Source: JAVBKV01 sp031553885
GTDB taxonomy: Bacteria > Bacteroidota > Bacteroidia > Bacteroidales > Azobacteroidaceae
NCBI GenBank assembly: GCA_031553885.1
Contig: JAVBKV010000041.1
Span: 9,930-73,929, forward strand
Direction: 5' to 3'
Length of the DNA: 64,000 nucleotides
Under the pieces are notes generated by a model. That model made no database searches. It worked only from the letters and a program-made list of their open reading frames with translations, and was not told the origin of the DNA. A program made the position numbers and the translations under genes. This document shows, piece by piece, positions 40,622-50,063 of this stretch (position 1 is the stretch's first letter; each line of letters starts with the position of its first letter).

Positions 40622-41944
40622 ATGATCGATTCAACCTTATTTGAAAATAAAAAGGCCGCTTATTTTACCCTGGGCTGTAAACTCAACTTTGCTGAAACAT
40701 CTACGATCGGTAAAAAGCTTGCAGAGCAGGGGGTGAGAAAGATTCGTCCGGGAGAACAGGCGGATATTTGTGTGATCAATACCTGTTCGGTAACCGAGTT
40801 GGCTGATAAAAAATGCAGGCAGGCCATCCGTCGCTTCACGAAAGCCCATCCGGGTGCGTTTGTTGTGGTGACTGGTTGTTATGCTCAACTGAAACCCGAA
40901 GATGTACTTGGTATTGAAGGTGTGGATCTGGTATTGGGTGCCGATCAGAAAATGGATGTGACGGAATACCTGACGAAAGCCGGAATGAAAAAAAAGAACG
41001 AAGGGAAAATCGACGTTTCGCCGGTCAAAGATATCCGGACGTTTCATTTTTCCTGTTCGAAAGACGACCGTACCCGCCATTTCCTGAAAGTGCAGGACGG
41101 TTGTGACTACTATTGTACCTATTGTACCATTCCTTTTGCACGGGGAAGAAGCCGCAATGGAAGTATCAGGGAACTGGTTGCCATGGCTGAAAAGGCCGGA
41201 AAAGAGGGTGGAAAGGAAATTGTGCTGACCGGTGTGAACATCGGTGATTTCGGTAAAACGACCGGTGAGAGTTTCTTCGACCTGGTACGGGCGCTCGACG
41301 AAGTGGAAACAATCGATCGCTTCCGTATTTCATCTATTGAACCCAATCTCCTGACCGACGAGATCCTGGAATTTGTAGCCTGTTCCCGGCGTTTTGCCCC
41401 TCATTTTCATATTCCGCTTCAATCCGGGTCGGATGATGTACTCCGCCTGATGCGCAGAAAATACGATACAGCTCTTTTTGCCTCTAAAATTCATACCATT
41501 AAAAAATGGATGCCGGATGCATTTGTCGGGGTCGATGTGATCGTAGGAGTGAGAGGGGAAACGGATGACTATTTTGAAAATGCAAAGCGTTTCATCGAGC
41601 AATTACCGGTAAGCCAGTTACATGTTTTTTCTTATTCGGAACGTCCGGGAACAAAAGCATTGGAAATTGATCATGTGGTGGACCCGAGAAAAAAACAGGA
41701 GCGCAGTAAGCAACTGCTGGAGCTTTCCGAGCAGAAATGGAAAGCATTCTATTGGTCCCAGGTAGGAACTACTCACCCGGTTCTGTTCGAGCATACGAAA
41801 CGGGGAAAAAAGATGCATGGTTTTACCGAGAATTATATCAAAGTGGAAGCTGATTACGATGAGGCCCTGATCAACCGGTTGTGTTCGGTGGTTTTGGGAG
41901 ATTTTAATGCCGAACAAACGGCGTTGATTGCTGGTTATGAGTAA
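40622..41944 (+). CDS. mtaB: tRNA t6A37 methylthiotransferase
   Basis: A 440-residue radical-SAM methylthiotransferase that makes ms2t6A37 in tRNA. The N-terminal UPF0004 domain has three Fe-S Cys (in LGCKLNFAE, NTCSVTELAD and VTGCYAQ), the radical-SAM core has CDYYCTYCTIPFARG (CxxxCxxC, about 160-174), then LTGVNIGDFG and HIPLQSGSDDVL, with a C-terminal TRAM domain (about 375-437). MtaB rather than MiaB is suggested by TLGCKLNFAE and CTYCTIPFARG. It is the first gene of a four-gene run with 4-8 base overlaps. Confidence 0.93.
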   Translation: MIDSTLFENKKAAYFTLGCKLNFAETSTIGKKLAEQGVRKIRPGEQADICVINTCSVTELADKKCRQAIRRFTKAHPGAFVVVTGCYAQLKPEDVLGIEGVDLVLGADQKMDVTEYLTKAGMKKKNEGKIDVSPVKDIRTFHFSCSKDDRTRHFLKVQDGCDYYCTYCTIPFARGRSRNGSIRELVAMAEKAGKEGGKEIVLTGVNIGDFGKTTGESFFDLVRALDEVETIDRFRISSIEPNLLTDEILEFVACSRRFAPHFHIPLQSGSDDVLRLMRRKYDTALFASKIHTIKKWMPDAFVGVDVIVGVRGETDDYFENAKRFIEQLPVSQLHVFSYSERPGTKALEIDHVVDPRKKQERSKQLLELSEQKWKAFYWSQVGTTHPVLFEHTKRGKKMHGFTENYIKVEADYDEALINRLCSVVLGDFNAEQTALIAGYE

Positions 41945-42827
41945 AATATTGTATTATTTTATATATGCTTTCGGGTGGATTCACGCTGTATTTCCGCTGA
42001 AATTCCTCTACTTTCTTTCGGATATGCTGTATTTTCCGGTGTATTACCTGGTTCGCTACAGAAGAAAAATGGTCCGGCGGAATTTAACAAACGCCTTTCC
42101 GGATAAAAGCAAAAAAGAAATACTGAAAATAGAAAAAGCATTTTACCACCATTTTTGCGATTATATTTTCGAAACGATTAAAATGCTGCATATTTCCGAC
42201 GAGGAAATGAAAAGGCGTTTTGTTTTTAAGAACATAGAATTGATCCGGGAATGTTTGAATAAAAAGCAGTCCTGTCTGCTGCTGCTGGGACATTATGGTA
42301 ACTGGGAATGGGTTACTTCCATTATGTTGTGGGTAGAAAATCCGGATACTGTGATCGGAGAAATATACCGGCCGTTGAAAAACAAGGCTTTTGATGCATT
42401 TTTTCACAAGCTGAGAAGTCGTTTTCATTCTGTGGGAATTGCCAAGAATGATACCCTGCGTGAGATTGTTAAAATCAGAAGAACCGGAAAAACAATGCTG
42501 CTCGGTTTCATCTCTGACCAGAAACCATCGATACGGAACATCCATTACTGGACTCCGTTTTTGAATCAGGAAACTGCAGTACTGACCGGAGCAGAGCGGA
42601 TTGCCGGACAAATCGGAGCAATGGTAACCTACCTGGATGTCGTTCAGGTGAAACGGGGGTATTACGAAGCCGAAATCAGATTGGTTGCGGATAACCCTGC
42701 AGAAACAGCAGAATTCGAAATTACGGAAAGATATATCCGAATGATGGAAACGACCATCCTGCGTAATCCTTCCGGTTGGTTGTGGACACATAATCGCTGG
42801 AAACATAAAAAAGAGCATTTGGCATGA
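41937..42827 (+). CDS. LpxL/HtrB-like lysophospholipid/lipid A acyltransferase
   Basis: A 296-residue membrane-anchored acyltransferase. After a hydrophobic N-terminus (about 1-35) come YRRKMVRRNLTNAFPDKSKKE and LLLGHYGNWEWV with the HxxxxE/D catalytic pair, then LLGFISDQKPS and GAERIAGQIGAMVTY. The family adds secondary acyl chains to lipid A or related lipids in the inner membrane. The ATG at 41937 overlaps the mtaB stop by 8 bases, and the 3' end overlaps the glycosyltransferase start by 4. The acyl acceptor in this organism is not determined. Confidence 0.9.
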   Translation: MSKILYYFIYAFGWIHAVFPLKFLYFLSDMLYFPVYYLVRYRRKMVRRNLTNAFPDKSKKEILKIEKAFYHHFCDYIFETIKMLHISDEEMKRRFVFKNIELIRECLNKKQSCLLLLGHYGNWEWVTSIMLWVENPDTVIGEIYRPLKNKAFDAFFHKLRSRFHSVGIAKNDTLREIVKIRRTGKTMLLGFISDQKPSIRNIHYWTPFLNQETAVLTGAERIAGQIGAMVTYLDVVQVKRGYYEAEIRLVADNPAETAEFEITERYIRMMETTILRNPSGWLWTHNRWKHKKEHLA

Positions 42828-43843
42828 AAAAAACAGCTGTCGTTATCCTGAATTGGAACGGAAAATCTTTATTAAAGCAGTTTTTACCGGCGTTGCTGGC
42901 ACATACACCGGAAGATCGTGCTGAGATTATAATTGCCGATAACGGATCGACAGACGACTCGTTGCCTTTCCTTCGTGAAACTTATCCGGATATCCGTTGC
43001 ATTCTATTGGACCGGAATTATGGTTTTGCGGAAGGGTATAACCGGGCGTTGGACTTGCTGGATAATGAATATGTCGTTTTGCTGAACTCGGATGTGGAAG
43101 TCAGTCCGGGCTGGTTGACTACGGCCACGGATTACCTGGATAACCATCCGGATGTTGTGGCGCTTCAACCTAAATTATTGGCCCAGAAGGATAAAACTTC
43201 ATTTGAATATGCCGGAGCCTGTGGTGGATACATGGATTGGTTAGGCTATCCTTTTTGCCGGGGACGGATTTTATCTGTGGTAGAAAAAGACCGTGGACAA
43301 TATGATGATCCGGTTGAAGTACTTTGGGCGAGTGGAGCCTGCATGTTTATCCGTTTGAAAGAATACAAGGAAGCCGGAGGATTGGATGCATATTTCTTTG
43401 CTCATCAGGAAGAAATCGACCTTTGCTGGCGCCTGGTGTCCCGGGGAAAGAAAATTGTCTGCCTGCCTTCATCGGTAGTGTACCATGTCGGTGGTGCTAC
43501 ACTAGCCATGGAGCATCCCCGGAAAACCTACCTCAATTTCCGGAACAACCTGTTGATGGTTTATAAGAATATGCCTGACAACTATTATAAACGGGTTATG
43601 CTTGTTCGCTTCCTGCTGGACTACCTGGCAGCTTTGCAGTTTTTAGTAAAAGGGTATCCGGCGAATGCTCATTCGGTATGGAAAGCCCGGAGGGATTTTA
43701 ATGTTCAGAAAAAAGAGTACAGGAAAATACGCCGGGAGAACCAGGCATTGGCCTCTCCCGGATTACCGGCCACCATGTTCTGCAAGAGCCTGGTTTGGAA
43801 TTTTTATCTGAGAAATAAGAAAACGTTTAACGAATATATATGA
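42824..43843 (+). CDS. family 2 glycosyltransferase
   Basis: A 339-residue GT2 (GT-A fold) enzyme: VVILNWNGKSLL, IIIADNGSTDDSL, YVVLLNSDVEVSPGWL (DxD-type metal site) and WASGACMFIRLKEYKEAGGLD, FFAHQEEIDLCWRLVSRG. This wording is typical of rhamnosyl- or mannosyltransferase-like GT2 proteins acting on envelope polysaccharides. A hydrophobic C-terminal stretch suggests membrane association. It overlaps both neighbours by 4 bases. Sugar donor and acceptor are unknown, and nothing nearby forms a full polysaccharide cluster. Confidence 0.9.
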   Translation: MKKTAVVILNWNGKSLLKQFLPALLAHTPEDRAEIIIADNGSTDDSLPFLRETYPDIRCILLDRNYGFAEGYNRALDLLDNEYVVLLNSDVEVSPGWLTTATDYLDNHPDVVALQPKLLAQKDKTSFEYAGACGGYMDWLGYPFCRGRILSVVEKDRGQYDDPVEVLWASGACMFIRLKEYKEAGGLDAYFFAHQEEIDLCWRLVSRGKKIVCLPSSVVYHVGGATLAMEHPRKTYLNFRNNLLMVYKNMPDNYYKRVMLVRFLLDYLAALQFLVKGYPANAHSVWKARRDFNVQKKEYRKIRRENQALASPGLPATMFCKSLVWNFYLRNKKTFNEYI

Positions 43844-46755
43844 AAATCAATACTGATAATGGCCCGGAACCAATACCTTCCACTGGGAAGTGGGAGGATA
43901 CAACCGGTTTGGGTACAGACGGACGAATCGAATCTTCCGGGCAGGTTTGTGTGGAGGGGGCCCGTGTTCACAACCTGAAAAACATCGATGTGACAATTCC
44001 CCGTAACCGGTTTACCGTCATTACGGGATTGAGTGGGAGCGGAAAATCCTCATTGGCTTTCGATACCATTTTTGCAGAGGGACAACGACGGTACATCGAA
44101 ACTTTTTCGGCTTATGCCCGTTCTTTTCTCGGAAACCTGGAGCGTCCGGATGTGGATAAAATCACCGGATTAAGTCCCGTGATCTCCATTGAGCAGAAAA
44201 CGACCAACCGGAGTCCGCGTTCAACGGTCGGGACTACCACCGAGATTTACGATTTCTTTCGTTTGCTGTATGCCCGGGCAGGGGAAGCTTATTCCTACCT
44301 GACAGGAGAAAAAATGGTCAAATATACGGAGGAGCAGGTGCTGGACCTGATTATGAACCGGTACGAAGGAAAGAAAGTTTATCTCCTGGCTCCGGTAGTG
44401 CGCAACCGGAAAGGTCATTATAAAGAATTGTTTGAACAGTTGCGGAAAAAAGGATTCCTGAATGTTCGGATTGATGGTGAATTGAGGGAAATTATTCCGG
44501 GATTGAAACTGGATCGTTACAAAAACCACTCGGTGGAAGTGGTTGTTGACAAACTCATTGTTGCTTCCAAGGATCTCAAACGGATTAAACAAAGTGTAAG
44601 AACGGCAATGCGGCAGGGTGATGGATTACTAATTGTCCTGGACCTGGAAACCAACGAAATACGCCATTTCAGCAGGAGGTTGATGTGTCCGTCTACCGGA
44701 CTTTCTTACAGTGATCCGGCTCCTCATAATTTTTCGTTCAATTCGCCTCAGGGAGCTTGTCCGAAATGCAAGGGATTAGGTGTGGTGAATCAATTCGATA
44801 TGCAGAAAATCATTCCGAATCCGGACCTGAGTATCTATCAGGGAGGGATAGCTCCGCTTGGTAAATATCGGAATGTGTTGATATTCTGGCAGGTGGAGGC
44901 AATTTGTGAAAAATACGGAACAACCATTAAGACTCCATTGAAAGACGTGCCCGAAGAAGCCCTGGATGAGATCCTGAACGGAACGGAAGAACGGTTGCAG
45001 ATAAAAAACGAATCGTTGGGAAATTCGAATTATTTCCTTTCTTTCGAAGGAGTAACTAAATATATTTCGATTCAGCAGGAGTCGGATACTTCGATGGCTG
45101 CTCAAAAATGGGCCGATCAGTTTATACGGACGGCAGTTTGTCCGGAATGTAAGGGACAACGATTGAACCAGGAAGCGCTTCATTATTACATTCATGATAA
45201 AAATATTGCCGAAATTTCGGCCCTGGATATTTCCGAATTGGATACATGGGTGAATGGATTGGAGCCTTTTTTGAGTGATACGCAAAAGCAGATCGCCGTA
45301 GAAATATTAAAAGAAATCCGTTCCCGGATCCGGTTCCTGCTGGATGTGGGACTGGATTATCTTTCCCTGAACCGTTCTTCGGTTGGTCTTTCCGGTGGTG
45401 AAAGCCAACGGATCCGGTTGGCAACACAAATCGGTTCGCAACTGGTTAATGTGTTATACATCCTCGATGAACCGAGTATCGGACTTCATCAGCGCGATAA
45501 TGTGCGCCTGATCGATTCGCTGAAGCAACTTCGTGATACCGGTAATTCGGTGATTGTGGTGGAACACGACAAAGACATGATGCTGAACGCCGATTATGTA
45601 GTGGACCTGGGGCCCCGGGCCGGTAGGCTGGGAGGGAAGGTCGTTTTTTCCGGAACCCCATCTGAGATGCTGAAAGCAGATACTCTGACCTCAGCCTACC
45701 TGAATGGAACGGAAGAGATCCATGTTCCTGAAAAGAGACGACCGGGCAATGGAAAGGAAATTGTGCTCAAAAGGGCTTCCGGTAATAATCTCAAGCAGGT
45801 AACCGCCCGTTTTCCCCTGGGAATGTTTATTTGTGTGACGGGAGTTTCCGGAAGTGGAAAGTCCTCGTTGATCAATGATACTCTTCATCCGATTCTGAGT
45901 ACCAAATTATATCGTTCGTTGCAGGATCCATTGCCTTATGAAGCGATCGAAGGGATCGAACATATCGATAAAGTGGTGGATGTCGATCAATCGCCTATCG
46001 GTCGGACACCACGTTCTAATCCGGCTACCTATACGGGAGTGTTTTCCGATATTCGTAATCTCTTTGTAGAATTACCCGAATCCAAAATGCGGGGCTATAA
46101 ACCCGGAAGGTTTTCGTTCAATGTGGCGGGCGGCCGTTGTGAAACCTGTGGAGGAAATGGTTATAAATCCATTGAAATGAATTTCCTTCCTGATGTGATG
46201 GTCCCTTGTGAGGATTGTCAGGGCAAACGCTACAACCGGGAAACGCTCGAAGTTCGTTTTAAAGGAAAATCCATTGCCGATGTCTTAGACATGACGATCA
46301 ATATGGCTGTGGAGTTTTTCGAAAATGTGCCGAATATCCTGCATAAAATCAAGGTGCTTCAGGATGTGGGACTGGGGTATATCCGCCTGGGACAATCGTC
46401 GACAACGCTTTCGGGAGGAGAAAGCCAACGGGTGAAGTTAGCCACTGAATTGTCCAAACGGGATACGGGAAAGACTCTGTATATCCTGGACGAGCCAACC
46501 ACCGGTCTTCATTTTGAAGATATCAAGGTGCTGCTGGGAGTGATCAACCGCCTGGTGGATAAAGGCAATACGATGATTGTCATCGAACACAACCTGGATG
46601 TGATCAAATGTGCGGATTACATTATCGATATGGGACCTGAAGGTGGAAAGGGAGGCGGTGAGATTTTGTTTGCCGGGACTCCCGAAAAACTGATCCGTTC
46701 GCAAAAAGGGTATACCTCTTCATTTTTGGCTCAGGAATTGAAGGGGAAAAAGTAG
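43840..46755 (+). CDS. uvrA: excinuclease ABC subunit A
   Basis: A 971-residue UvrA of standard architecture: ABC domain I with Walker A GLSGSGKSSL, the UvrB-binding/insertion region, first zinc site (CPSTG ... CPKCKG), signature LSGGESQRIRLA and Walker B VLYILDEPSIGLH, then domain II with GVSGSGKSSL, zinc module CETCGGNG ... CEDCQGKRYN, LSGGESQRVKLA and TLYILDEPTTGLH. It detects bulky DNA lesions for nucleotide-excision repair. A 28-residue N-terminal extension precedes the conserved region; the start overlaps the glycosyltransferase gene by 4 bases. Confidence 0.96.
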   Translation: MKINTDNGPEPIPSTGKWEDTTGLGTDGRIESSGQVCVEGARVHNLKNIDVTIPRNRFTVITGLSGSGKSSLAFDTIFAEGQRRYIETFSAYARSFLGNLERPDVDKITGLSPVISIEQKTTNRSPRSTVGTTTEIYDFFRLLYARAGEAYSYLTGEKMVKYTEEQVLDLIMNRYEGKKVYLLAPVVRNRKGHYKELFEQLRKKGFLNVRIDGELREIIPGLKLDRYKNHSVEVVVDKLIVASKDLKRIKQSVRTAMRQGDGLLIVLDLETNEIRHFSRRLMCPSTGLSYSDPAPHNFSFNSPQGACPKCKGLGVVNQFDMQKIIPNPDLSIYQGGIAPLGKYRNVLIFWQVEAICEKYGTTIKTPLKDVPEEALDEILNGTEERLQIKNESLGNSNYFLSFEGVTKYISIQQESDTSMAAQKWADQFIRTAVCPECKGQRLNQEALHYYIHDKNIAEISALDISELDTWVNGLEPFLSDTQKQIAVEILKEIRSRIRFLLDVGLDYLSLNRSSVGLSGGESQRIRLATQIGSQLVNVLYILDEPSIGLHQRDNVRLIDSLKQLRDTGNSVIVVEHDKDMMLNADYVVDLGPRAGRLGGKVVFSGTPSEMLKADTLTSAYLNGTEEIHVPEKRRPGNGKEIVLKRASGNNLKQVTARFPLGMFICVTGVSGSGKSSLINDTLHPILSTKLYRSLQDPLPYEAIEGIEHIDKVVDVDQSPIGRTPRSNPATYTGVFSDIRNLFVELPESKMRGYKPGRFSFNVAGGRCETCGGNGYKSIEMNFLPDVMVPCEDCQGKRYNRETLEVRFKGKSIADVLDMTINMAVEFFENVPNILHKIKVLQDVGLGYIRLGQSSTTLSGGESQRVKLATELSKRDTGKTLYILDEPTTGLHFEDIKVLLGVINRLVDKGNTMIVIEHNLDVIKCADYIIDMGPEGGKGGGEILFAGTPEKLIRSQKGYTSSFLAQELKGKK

Positions 46756-46756
46756 T

Positions 46757-49690
46757 TTATCTTCTTCCGCCACCACCACTTCCTCCGCGGTTGCCGCCAC
46801 CTCCGGGAAAATTTCCACCTCCGGAAGGTTGAAAATTACGGAATTCCCGGTTTTCACTTCCGGATCCTCTTCCTTTCCGGCCTCCCATTTCCCGGAGACG
46901 TAAGGAGAATGTGACCAGTACATAACCGGTAAGGGAATTATATTCGTTGTCTTCGATGTAAGATGCCGTAACGTCCCGGCTGATGCTTTTATTTTGTTGC
47001 AGAATATCGACCCAACGGAGCGAAACGGACAACTGTCTTCTTTTTACCATAAACAGCTTGTTGATATCCAGGTTCCACAATACTTCATCGAGGTTATATC
47101 CGGTCGAGAGACCCCGGTTGGCCCGGTAGTTGATGTCTGTTGAAAACTTCCAGTCTTTAGGCAGGGAAATGGTGGTGTTGTAAGCAACTCCGAAGTTTGT
47201 GTTAACAGTACTTGATCTTCCTTCCAGGGTATTCTGGGTATTTGAATAACTGATATTACCTCTCAGTTGTCCGTAAAAAATGTCGTTGATATAGCTGAGA
47301 CTGAGATTTTCCCTCAGGTTGGTAGTCCCTGAAACATTCCGTTCACTTTGTTTCTTTACCATAACAAAACCGATCTGATTCCGGTAATTAAAAGCTGAAT
47401 TCGTACTGAGCCTGAATCTGTTTTTAAATCCGAAAGGCATGTTGTACATGACGTTGAACGATGAATTCCAAGATCCGTTTTCATTGATGGGTTTTGTATA
47501 TTGAATTCCGGTTATTTCTTCGTAATCGGTAAAATTGATAATTTCATTCATGGTGAATGAAAAATTAGCATTGATATTCAGGGACCGTTGTTTTTCCCGG
47601 TGATAATTACTGTATTCCAGCGACATATTGTTGGAGAAGGATGGGAGCAGATCCGGATTTCCGCTCCGGATGCGCAACGGGTTGGTATTGTCTACCGTCG
47701 GATCCAGTTGAGTAACACTGGGTTGCCGGGTACTTCCCGAATAGTTGAATGAGAGTGTGTTTCTTGGAGCGAAATTATAACGAAAACGACCCTGGGGAGA
47801 AAAATTGATGACTTTTCGTCCTTTGATCTTATTCAGGATGGAGTCGTTGCCATTTACATTCCCATCTTTGATGAAACTGGTACTTTGTGTGTAGGAAGGT
47901 ATTACATTCAATCCGATGTTATAATAGAACTTTTCCTGATTGGAGTTGAAAGAAACTCCTACCCGCTGATTGACGTAATTATTATCCAGACTCTTGCTGT
48001 AATCCGGATTCAGGAGGGTGTAAGTCCCGGTTTCCGGATCGTAATCGTAGGTTTCTTTTATGTTGGTGGTCTGATTGTTGTTGATGCTGTATGAGAACTG
48101 CAAGGTATTACGGTATCCCCAGACAGGCTCTGCAAAAGTAAGCCGGATTCCGTAGTTATTTTGTTGGGTGTTTGTTTCCGATTCCTGGTTGAACTGCTTG
48201 TTTCTGTCGGGTTGCAAAAAGAACTGACTGAGTGATTGGTTGGTGCCGTTTCCATCACTTCTGTTTAATCCGAAGTCACCGACTACGCTGAATCTTCGGC
48301 CTCTTTTGTCAAATTTGTGGGCATAAGTAAGGGAGAAATTGGTGTTCCACGAATCTGAACTGTTGCTCCCTTTTCTTTCGCTTTGATTTACTTTCGTAGA
48401 ATCGGCATCTCCGGCCAGAGTCGATTGGAGTGATTCGCTCCGTGAAGCTGCTTTATTGTATGAAATTCCTACTTCGAATGTAAAGGTGTTGAATGTATCC
48501 GGTGTGAATTCCAGGGTTGTATTGAAATTAACATTGTTGGAAAAATTACGGTTTTCACTGAGGTTTCGGGAATAGGACACACTGTCGACCAGAATATTTT
48601 GCCTGAATCGTTTACTTTTGGATAAAGCATCTGCATACCGGTAGGATACACTACCTGACGCCTTGTATTTTTTATCCTGCATTTTGTAGAGATTGATCCC
48701 GGCAGAGACTGCATCGGTGATTCCGTTACCACCACCTCCGCCACCTCTTCCTCCTCCATCATTGATATTGTTGGCATTGAGGACCAATGAAAGGTTGTCT
48801 CCTTCCCGGAACCGGCTGATCATGGCGTTGCTTGCATAGCGGGCTGATTCGTTGTTCGGGTTATCCGTCAGGGCTCCTCCTCCTACATTGGCATTACCCA
48901 TCCAGCCCTGGTTCATTCCTTTTTTTATAGCAATATTGATAATGGTTTCTTTTTCCCCGTCATCGATTCCGGTTCGCTCGGCCTGGTCAGTTTTTTTATC
49001 GATAACCTGTATTTTGTCGATGATGTCGGTGGTAATGTTCTTGGTAGCCATTTTCAGGTCTTTGCCGAAAAACTCTTTCCCGTCTACCAATACTTTTTTT
49101 ACATCTTTCCCGGCTGCTTTGATGTTCCCGTTAACGTCCACCTCTACACCGTCAAGTCGTTTTAAGAGGTCTTCTGCTACGGCATTCTGATCCATCCGGT
49201 AAGCATCCGCATTGTATTCGATCGTATCGGTTTTGACCACCATTTCCGGTGGTATGGCTGTTACTGTTACTTCGGATAATTCGAGTGAAGCCATTCCCAT
49301 CTGAATTTTTCCCATGGTGATACTTTTCTCCTTGAACATTTCGCTGGAGATTGTCCGGGAAACAGGGTTATACCCCAGGAAAGTAACGGAAAGCAAGTAA
49401 TTTCCCTGTTTTACAGAAGGGAGAATAAAATTTCCTTTCGCATCACTGGTGGCACCGGTGACAATAGTACTGTCTTTGGAATTGAGCAGGGAAATATTAG
49501 CTCCGATGACTGGTACTTCTTTTCTTATGGTATCTCCTGTCGCTTCTGTTTTTTCTTCCAATTCGAAGAGATTTCCCCGGATTTCAGTCGTGGGGGGTGT
49601 TTGTTGTTTGTTTTCAACCGTCTGTGTTTTAGATGGTTGTATGAATATAAATAAGAAAAAACAGAGGGTTAGGGTAAATTTATCAAACAT
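46757..49690 (-). CDS. outer-membrane beta-barrel protein with carboxypeptidase-like regulatory domain
   Basis: A 977-residue protein of the OMP_b-brl_3/TonB-receptor-like group. Signal peptide about 1-22; regulatory beta-sandwich about 55-135 (VIGANISLLNSKDSTIVTGATSDAKGNF); plug-like domain about 150-260 (YRMDQNAVAEDLLKRLDGVEVD, VLVDGKEFFGKDLKMATKN); and a long C-terminal barrel. Two glycine-rich stretches stand out: GGGRGGGGGGNG (about 313-324) and a Gly/Arg-rich tail in the last 40 residues, encoded by CCACC/CCTCC repeats. It could take up or sense an extracellular compound. It is convergent with uvrA, with one base between the stops. Confidence 0.87.
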   Translation of the reverse strand: MFDKFTLTLCFFLFIFIQPSKTQTVENKQQTPPTTEIRGNLFELEEKTEATGDTIRKEVPVIGANISLLNSKDSTIVTGATSDAKGNFILPSVKQGNYLLSVTFLGYNPVSRTISSEMFKEKSITMGKIQMGMASLELSEVTVTAIPPEMVVKTDTIEYNADAYRMDQNAVAEDLLKRLDGVEVDVNGNIKAAGKDVKKVLVDGKEFFGKDLKMATKNITTDIIDKIQVIDKKTDQAERTGIDDGEKETIINIAIKKGMNQGWMGNANVGGGALTDNPNNESARYASNAMISRFREGDNLSLVLNANNINDGGGRGGGGGGNGITDAVSAGINLYKMQDKKYKASGSVSYRYADALSKSKRFRQNILVDSVSYSRNLSENRNFSNNVNFNTTLEFTPDTFNTFTFEVGISYNKAASRSESLQSTLAGDADSTKVNQSERKGSNSSDSWNTNFSLTYAHKFDKRGRRFSVVGDFGLNRSDGNGTNQSLSQFFLQPDRNKQFNQESETNTQQNNYGIRLTFAEPVWGYRNTLQFSYSINNNQTTNIKETYDYDPETGTYTLLNPDYSKSLDNNYVNQRVGVSFNSNQEKFYYNIGLNVIPSYTQSTSFIKDGNVNGNDSILNKIKGRKVINFSPQGRFRYNFAPRNTLSFNYSGSTRQPSVTQLDPTVDNTNPLRIRSGNPDLLPSFSNNMSLEYSNYHREKQRSLNINANFSFTMNEIINFTDYEEITGIQYTKPINENGSWNSSFNVMYNMPFGFKNRFRLSTNSAFNYRNQIGFVMVKKQSERNVSGTTNLRENLSLSYINDIFYGQLRGNISYSNTQNTLEGRSSTVNTNFGVAYNTTISLPKDWKFSTDINYRANRGLSTGYNLDEVLWNLDINKLFMVKRRQLSVSLRWVDILQQNKSISRDVTASYIEDNEYNSLTGYVLVTFSLRLREMGGRKGRGSGSENREFRNFQPSGGGNFPGGGGNRGGSGGGGRR

Positions 49691-49855
49691 AAGGATTTAG
49701 ATAATAAGGAACTTTACATGCAAAACTTCTATAAAAAGACTATCAAAAAGCACATTCGTTTAAATGCAATTTGATTTTTTTACAAATATTTTTCAAAATT
49801 AACCCTCCGGAAGGAGGAGTTAAGAATTAAGAGTTAAGAATGAGGACTTGTTATC

Positions 49856-49896
49856 AGGCGTAAGCCTATCCCCCGCTGGAGGGGGCAGGGGGAGGA
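49856..49896 (+). repeat. family B repeat, copy 3
   Basis: AGGCGTAAGCCT followed by ATCCCCCGCTGGAGGGGG and CAGGGGGAGGAT. It is inverted with respect to copy 4. Confidence 0.85.
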
Positions 49897-49998
49897 TTAG
49901 TACCCTTGAAAATTCCAGTCCGAATAAATATTCCGAATAAATTCTTAACTCTTAATTTTTAATTGCCTAAGGGCGATCTTCGATTCTTAATTCCCAGT

Positions 49999-50042
49999 GA
50001 TCCTCCCCCTGCCCCCTCCAGCGGGGGATAGGCTTACGCCTG
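49999..50042 (-). repeat. family B repeat, copy 4
   Basis: Near-perfect inverted counterpart of copy 3, with ATCCTCCCCCTGCCCCCTCC, AGCGGGGGAT and AGGCTTACGCCT. Confidence 0.85.
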
Positions 50043-50063
50043 ATTACAATTCTTAATAACTCC

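Larger units (their letters stand above)
49691..50063. other. repeat-rich intergenic region before the receptor gene and after serS
   Basis: No gene seen. It holds two inverted family B repeats (49856-49896 and 49999-50042), TTAAGAATTAA/AATTCTTAACTCTTAATTTTTAATT tracts between and beside them, and a doubled CCGAATAAAT. It resembles a two-arm palindromic element with a 102-base AT-rich centre. Confidence 0.7.
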
